DNA of 25,512 nt, from the NCBI GenBank assembly GCA_900545455.1, contig UQZF01000019.1, positions 1 through 25,512 of the forward strand. The letters are read 5' to 3'. Every line of letters starts with the position of its first letter. Positions within the stretch are counted from its first letter, which is position 1. Of this stretch, positions 23,088 to 25,512 are shown in pieces. A program made the translations under genes and the position numbers. The stretch is from an uncultured Eubacteriales bacterium. Its GTDB lineage: Bacteria > Bacillota > Clostridia > Lachnospirales > Lachnospiraceae. The notes below the pieces were generated by a model. It was not told where the DNA came from, did no database searches, and worked only from the letters and a program-made list of their open reading frames with translations.

Positions 23088-23509
23088 TTGTCTCTGCCCT
23101 CCCTCGCCATGTTTAACATATTCATAAGCCCCGATTCCTTTATGATGGCAATTCCCTGCGCCTCATCCCCGAGGACAATCAGGTTATCCCCCGGCTGAAT
23201 GTCAAAAATCTTCCTCGCCCGCGCCGGAATCACAATCTGCCCCTTGTCGCCAACCTTGACCATCCCGAACATGTGCTTGCCCTTCGGCGGAATCCCAAGT
23301 CCCTCGTTCTCCGCCGGGTTATAATTGACCAAATCATCTAGCGACACGCCGAATACATCCGCTATCGCCACCGCCTTGTCAATGTCAGGAACCGACTCTC
23401 CCGTCTCATACTTTGACAACGTCTGCCTGCTTATTCCCACCTTTTCCGCAAGCTCCTCCTGCGATATGTTGTTGAGCTTTCGCAGCGCAACCAGATTCTC
23501 ACGAAGCAT
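23084..23509 (-). CDS. XRE helix-turn-helix / SpoVT-AbrB fusion regulator
   Basis: The 141-residue protein is taken from ATG 23509, six bases after AAGGG; upstream in-frame ATG 23539 has a weaker site. Residues 1-60 form a Cro/CI-type HTH (LVALRKLNNISQEELAEKVG, ISRQTLSKYETGESVPDIDK). After a linker, an AbrB-type swapped-hairpin domain follows (MVKVGDKGQIVIPARARKIF, DIQPGDNLIVLGD). Two different DNA-binding folds in one short protein is a recurring design in Clostridia, usually beside an ABC pair. It is first in the operon and likely regulates it. The tail LMNMLNMAREGRDK may aid oligomerisation. Confidence 0.92.
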   Translation of the reverse strand: MLRENLVALRKLNNISQEELAEKVGISRQTLSKYETGESVPDIDKAVAIADVFGVSLDDLVNYNPAENEGLGIPPKGKHMFGMVKVGDKGQIVIPARARKIFDIQPGDNLIVLGDEAQGIAIIKESGLMNMLNMAREGRDK

Positions 23510-23581
23510 AATTTCCCTTCTCTCCTCTCTTTTTGTCATACCGATATTTCTCACTTTTGCCACTTTTCTTAACACTATAAT

Positions 23582-23615
23582 AAAAAAAAGAACAGCAGAT
23601 GTCTACCTGCTATTC
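23582..23615. terminator. Bidirectional terminator between HAD gene and ABC operon
   Basis: GAACAGCAG (23590-23598) pairs with CTGCTATTC (23607-23615) with one G-T pair and an 8-base loop. On the minus strand eight T follow, ending the HAD gene transcript. The plus-strand side is also T-rich. Confidence 0.85.
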
Positions 23616-23653
23616 TTTACATTTTTATACTTGTTTTGTTAAATACTGTTGCA

Positions 23654-24268
23654 TCATCGTTCCATGGAACATTCTCGAAACAGCCGGTCGATTTCCTTCC
23701 AACCCGCGCACCTCACAAAGTTGTCGTTCGGAAGCTTGGCATTTTTGTTCCAAGGGCGTTCAAACACGGCAACCGTGCAATTCTCAAAATGCTGAACATG
23801 CTCGAACGCAGCGGGAGAATCCTCTATCGCAAAGTCAAAAGTCATGCCGTACAACTGCTCCAGCGTCATATTGAACGCGTAATTTTGTTTATTTATTTCA
23901 CGACCATATTTGTCGACGCAGAACAGCGGAACCCTCTCTAAGTTATGCTCATCGAGCCACTTTCTTGACGGCTCATACGAATTGAAAGGTCTGCCCGTGA
24001 TAATGGAAATCTCGTGCCCTTCATCAACCCATCTGTTAATCGTCTCGGAAGCCCCCGGAGTCTCCTCATAGCTTAACAGATTTTCAGGGTAATGCCCCAC
24101 CTCCATCAATTTGTTGTACTGCTCATCCGTCAAATCAAAGGTTTTCTGAAGGTTAAAAAACTGAACCTCGCTGTACGGCACATCAATCCCAAACAGCTCC
24201 TTCGCAATTTTTGTAAAAAATTGTGCCGTTTCACATAATACGTCATCAAAATCAATATATACTTTCAT
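23654..24268 (-). CDS. HAD-superfamily 5'(3')-deoxyribonucleotidase-like phosphatase
   Basis: The 204-residue protein opens with MKVYIDFDDVLCET, where Asp6 is the expected nucleophile and Asp8 the acid/base. Motif II is SIITGRPF (Ser/Thr), followed by a Lys in the INKQNYAF region, and motif III/IV is FAIEDSPAAFEH with the acidic pair Glu/Asp. The cap insert between motifs I and II matches the NT5C family (dephosphorylation of deoxynucleoside monophosphates). It is cytoplasmic and monocistronic, ending at a strong terminator. The start has a GGAGAGAG site. Some bacterial members act on other phosphates, so dNMP specificity is an inference. Confidence 0.85.
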   Translation of the reverse strand: MKVYIDFDDVLCETAQFFTKIAKELFGIDVPYSEVQFFNLQKTFDLTDEQYNKLMEVGHYPENLLSYEETPGASETINRWVDEGHEISIITGRPFNSYEPSRKWLDEHNLERVPLFCVDKYGREINKQNYAFNMTLEQLYGMTFDFAIEDSPAAFEHVQHFENCTVAVFERPWNKNAKLPNDNFVRCAGWKEIDRLFRECSMER

Positions 24269-24493
24269 ACTCTCTCCATTTTATTGTTAACAGATTTATC
24301 CATATAATAAGACTCGACCATATTTCTCTCTTTACTCGAGATAATACTTGTCATGTTTTACAACTCTTGAATTTGTTAATTCCTTGATTTTCTTATCAAA
24401 TTACATATATTATAACGTGTGCATGGGGGGATGTCGATGCTTTTTAACCATATTTTGCAATTTTGCTCCGGCTTACATTTCGTCAAGCCACCA
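24269..24493. other. AT-rich intergenic region
   Basis: Between the HAD gene start and the remnants downstream of the Rrf2 gene, no coding frame with a ribosome site was found on either strand. Several TATAAT-like strings occur (for example near 24410), but no convincing -35/-10 pair could be fixed. A GGCTT/AAGCC hairpin at about 24470-24490 lacks a T-run. Confidence 0.5.
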
Positions 24494-24592
24494 TTAAAAA
24501 ATACCAATTGTACGTTTTCCAAAACTTTCCGGAACCACTTCCTCACTCATATTCAGACGAATCAGGCCGTAAGCCGGATTCTCCCGCACCAT
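24494..24592 (-). pseudogene. C-terminal gene remnant, possibly Sir2-family deacetylase
   Basis: The minus frame is open for about 45 codons to the TAA at 24494-24496. It reads FEKMVRENPAYGLIRLNMSE followed by EVVPESFGKRTIGIF; the coordinates given start at the internal ATG. The pattern hydrophobic-N-x-x-Y-x-L-I-R-L-N and P-x-x-x-G-x-R-x-x-G-I resembles the last Rossmann strands of bacterial Sir2 NAD-dependent deacylases, but this is recall only. There is no ribosome site before the ATG and a stop lies upstream, so it looks like the surviving 3' end of a gene lost by internal deletion. It lies downstream of the Rrf2 gene on the same strand. Confidence 0.35.
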
Positions 24593-24615
24593 TTTTTCAA
24601 AAGGAAAAGATAAGC

Positions 24616-24672
24616 TTAACCTCTTTTCTCAATGCATTTTTGTGGACATACAGAGTAACACATTTTTGTCAT
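24616..24672 (-). other. 18-codon ORF with good ribosome site, start of a deleted gene or a micro-peptide
   Basis: AAAGGGGAG is followed by a 7-base gap and ATG, encoding MTKMCYSVCPQKCIEKRG and then TAA. Cys-x3-Cys-x3-Cys spacing is notable. It lies 85 bases after the Rrf2 stop. It may be the intact 5' end of the gene whose 3' end survives at 24494-24592, with the middle deleted, or a genuine small peptide. Confidence 0.3.
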
Positions 24673-24757
24673 TTTAAGGTCTCCCCTTTCAGTATCGGTG
24701 TAAGTTTTTTATATCTCATCATAGTAAATGCTCCAATTACATCCGAAGCCTTATCTT

Positions 24758-25192
24758 CTACTCTTTTTCTGTATATACTGCAATATCTTTTTTCACATCA
24801 GCAAGTGTCATTTCTGAAAGTTTTTCCTCCATTGCCCTCTGTACCTCTAACAGCCTCTTATCAAGAACATAATGAATATTTTTTCCTACCGGACATTTCT
24901 GATTTGGGTTCTCATGAAAATGAAACAGTTGTTCATCCGGTGCACATTCTACTGCCTTATACACATCAAGAAATGTAATCTGTTCAAGTGGTCTGGTAAT
25001 TGTCACTCCGCCGGTTCCTCTTGCAACTTCAATAAGCCCCGCTGCCTTTAACTGCTGCAATATTTTACGGACAATAACCGGATTGGTTCCAATACTTGCT
25101 GCCATAAAATCACTTGTCATCTTCTGATCTGAAAATGTATCTATACAGGCAAACATATGAATTGCCATTGTAAATCTGCTTGAAATTTGCAT
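24758..25192 (-). CDS. Rrf2-family transcriptional regulator (YwnA-like)
   Basis: The 144-residue protein starts at ATG 25192, with AGAGAGGTG six bases upstream. The Rrf2 pattern is clear: MQISSRFTMAIHMFACIDTF, the helix-turn-helix TSDFMAASIGTNPVIVRKIL, QQLKAAGLIEVARGTGGVTI with the conserved G-x-G-G wing, and ITFLDVYKAVE. It lacks the three-Cys iron-sulfur cluster of IscR/NsrR; only one Cys is in the corresponding region (NQKCPVGKNI). It belongs with the cluster-free YwnA group, often redox or quinone responsive. A dyad ATGTAA-9-TTACAT overlaps its own promoter, so autorepression is likely. The gene it normally controls next door appears to be deleted. Confidence 0.92.
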   Translation of the reverse strand: MQISSRFTMAIHMFACIDTFSDQKMTSDFMAASIGTNPVIVRKILQQLKAAGLIEVARGTGGVTITRPLEQITFLDVYKAVECAPDEQLFHFHENPNQKCPVGKNIHYVLDKRLLEVQRAMEEKLSEMTLADVKKDIAVYTEKE

Positions 25193-25216
25193 TGTAAACA
25201 CCTCTCTTCTACAATA

Positions 25217-25254
25217 ATCATATCAAAAAAGTGATGTAATTGCAACGGTTACAT
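25217..25254 (-). promoter_or_regulatory. Rrf2 gene promoter with overlapping operator
   Basis: Minus strand TTGCAA (25240-25245), a 17-base spacer and TATGAT (25217-25222). The dyad ATGTAA (25234-25239) / TTACAT (25249-25254) straddles the -35 box, where a bound dimer would block polymerase. Confidence 0.65.
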
Positions 25255-25259
25255 TGTAT

Positions 25260-25512
25260 TCATATAATATTTTTTATTCCAACAACCACACTACTTTTTA
25301 CAGTATCTGTGAAATCAATATCATACTTTTCTATGTCCATGTCATACTTCTTGATGCTCTCGTGCAGTTCAATCATCTGACTGTCCGCCTGAACCTTGAA
25401 CGGACTCTTCCGACAGGCCTGATATCACAGGCAAGAATATAGTGTTTTGTGACAAACTTTCAGCCCTATTTCGCTGACAAATTTGTCACTGAAATTACAA
25501 TTCTGCACGAAA
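25260..25512 (-). pseudogene. Eroded coding remnant at the window end
   Basis: One minus frame runs from the window edge to a TGA at 25260-25262, interrupted only by a TGA at 25425-25427. The part before it reads FSDKFVSEIGLKVCHKTLYS and the part after it ends with ADSQMIELHESIKKYDMDIE followed by KYDIDFTDTVKSSVVVG. The residue mix looks coding (amphipathic, charged helix). The KTLYS phrase faintly recalls IS30-like transposases, but not enough to name it. No ribosome site precedes the internal ATG at 25376. I read it as a decayed or truncated gene with unknown function. Confidence 0.3.

Noticed and set aside
24560..24590. Minus-strand AGAATCCGGCTTAC, resembling the conserved 3' part of RNase P RNA
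   Set aside because: RNase P RNA would need about 350 more bases upstream, which are occupied by the Rrf2 gene. The same bases read as a good peptide frame.
24463..24978. Plus-strand 171-codon ORF
   Set aside because: It runs antisense through the Rrf2 gene, has no ribosome site, and is low-complexity Phe/Leu/Ser translation of AT-rich DNA.
1..25512. CRISPR array, tRNA, rRNA or intact insertion sequence
   Set aside because: No regularly spaced repeats, no cloverleaf or rRNA-like stretch, and no transposase with terminal repeats were seen.

Overview
The window looks like chromosomal DNA of a low-to-mid GC Gram-positive anaerobe of the Clostridia, most likely Lachnospiraceae. The basis is strong AGGAGG-type ribosome sites, sigma-A style promoters, a DacF-like carboxypeptidase, a surface protein with an SPXTG sorting signal, an XRE-AbrB regulator driving an ABC pair, and a fused sugar kinase/nucleotidyltransferase next to trmB. 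No rRNA, tRNA, CRISPR array or complete insertion sequence was seen. The first ~378 bases do not belong: they are an enterobacterial phosphoglucomutase fragment folded back on itself, joined to the 3' part of a Clostridia-type DUF2726 gene. This looks like an amplification or assembly chimera at a contig end.

Layout. 379-644: truncated DUF2726 gene, then a very long palindromic terminator. 793-3660 (minus): tight three-gene operon of an SMC/ABC-like ATPase, a TOPRIM-fold protein and an unknown helical protein, a plausible anti-phage defence unit. 3841-7051 (plus): MarR regulator, iron alcohol dehydrogenase, aldehyde dehydrogenase, terminator, with matching operator-like repeats near both divergent starts. 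7059-9889 (minus): a 46-codon small ORF, trmB, and the GHMP kinase-uridylyltransferase fusion. 9955-12471: D,D-carboxypeptidase convergent with a DEDDh exonuclease. 12529-16274 (plus): membrane c-di-GMP phosphodiesterase with a degenerate GGDEF domain, an orphan type IV pilin-like protein, and a MerR/GyrI-type regulator. 16290-20455 (minus): large secreted wall-anchored protein whose promoter has a 19-bp MerR-type spacer, a BAAT-like hydrolase and a four-helix membrane protein. 20497-21612 (minus): AbiF/AbiD-family HEPN protein preceded by its own promoter and a short GC-rich structured RNA ending in a terminator. 21680-23509 (minus): XRE-AbrB regulator, ABC ATPase, permease. 23582-24268: HAD nucleotidase. 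24494-25512: an Rrf2 regulator with its operator, flanked by gene remnants.

The two most interesting units are the AbiF gene with its leader RNA (layout like an RNA-antitoxin/toxin pair) and the ATPase-TOPRIM-helical protein operon. Both are AT-rich, apart from the last gene of the operon, and sit among more GC-rich housekeeping genes, which fits acquired defence genes. All functional calls come from reading motifs; no database search was run.
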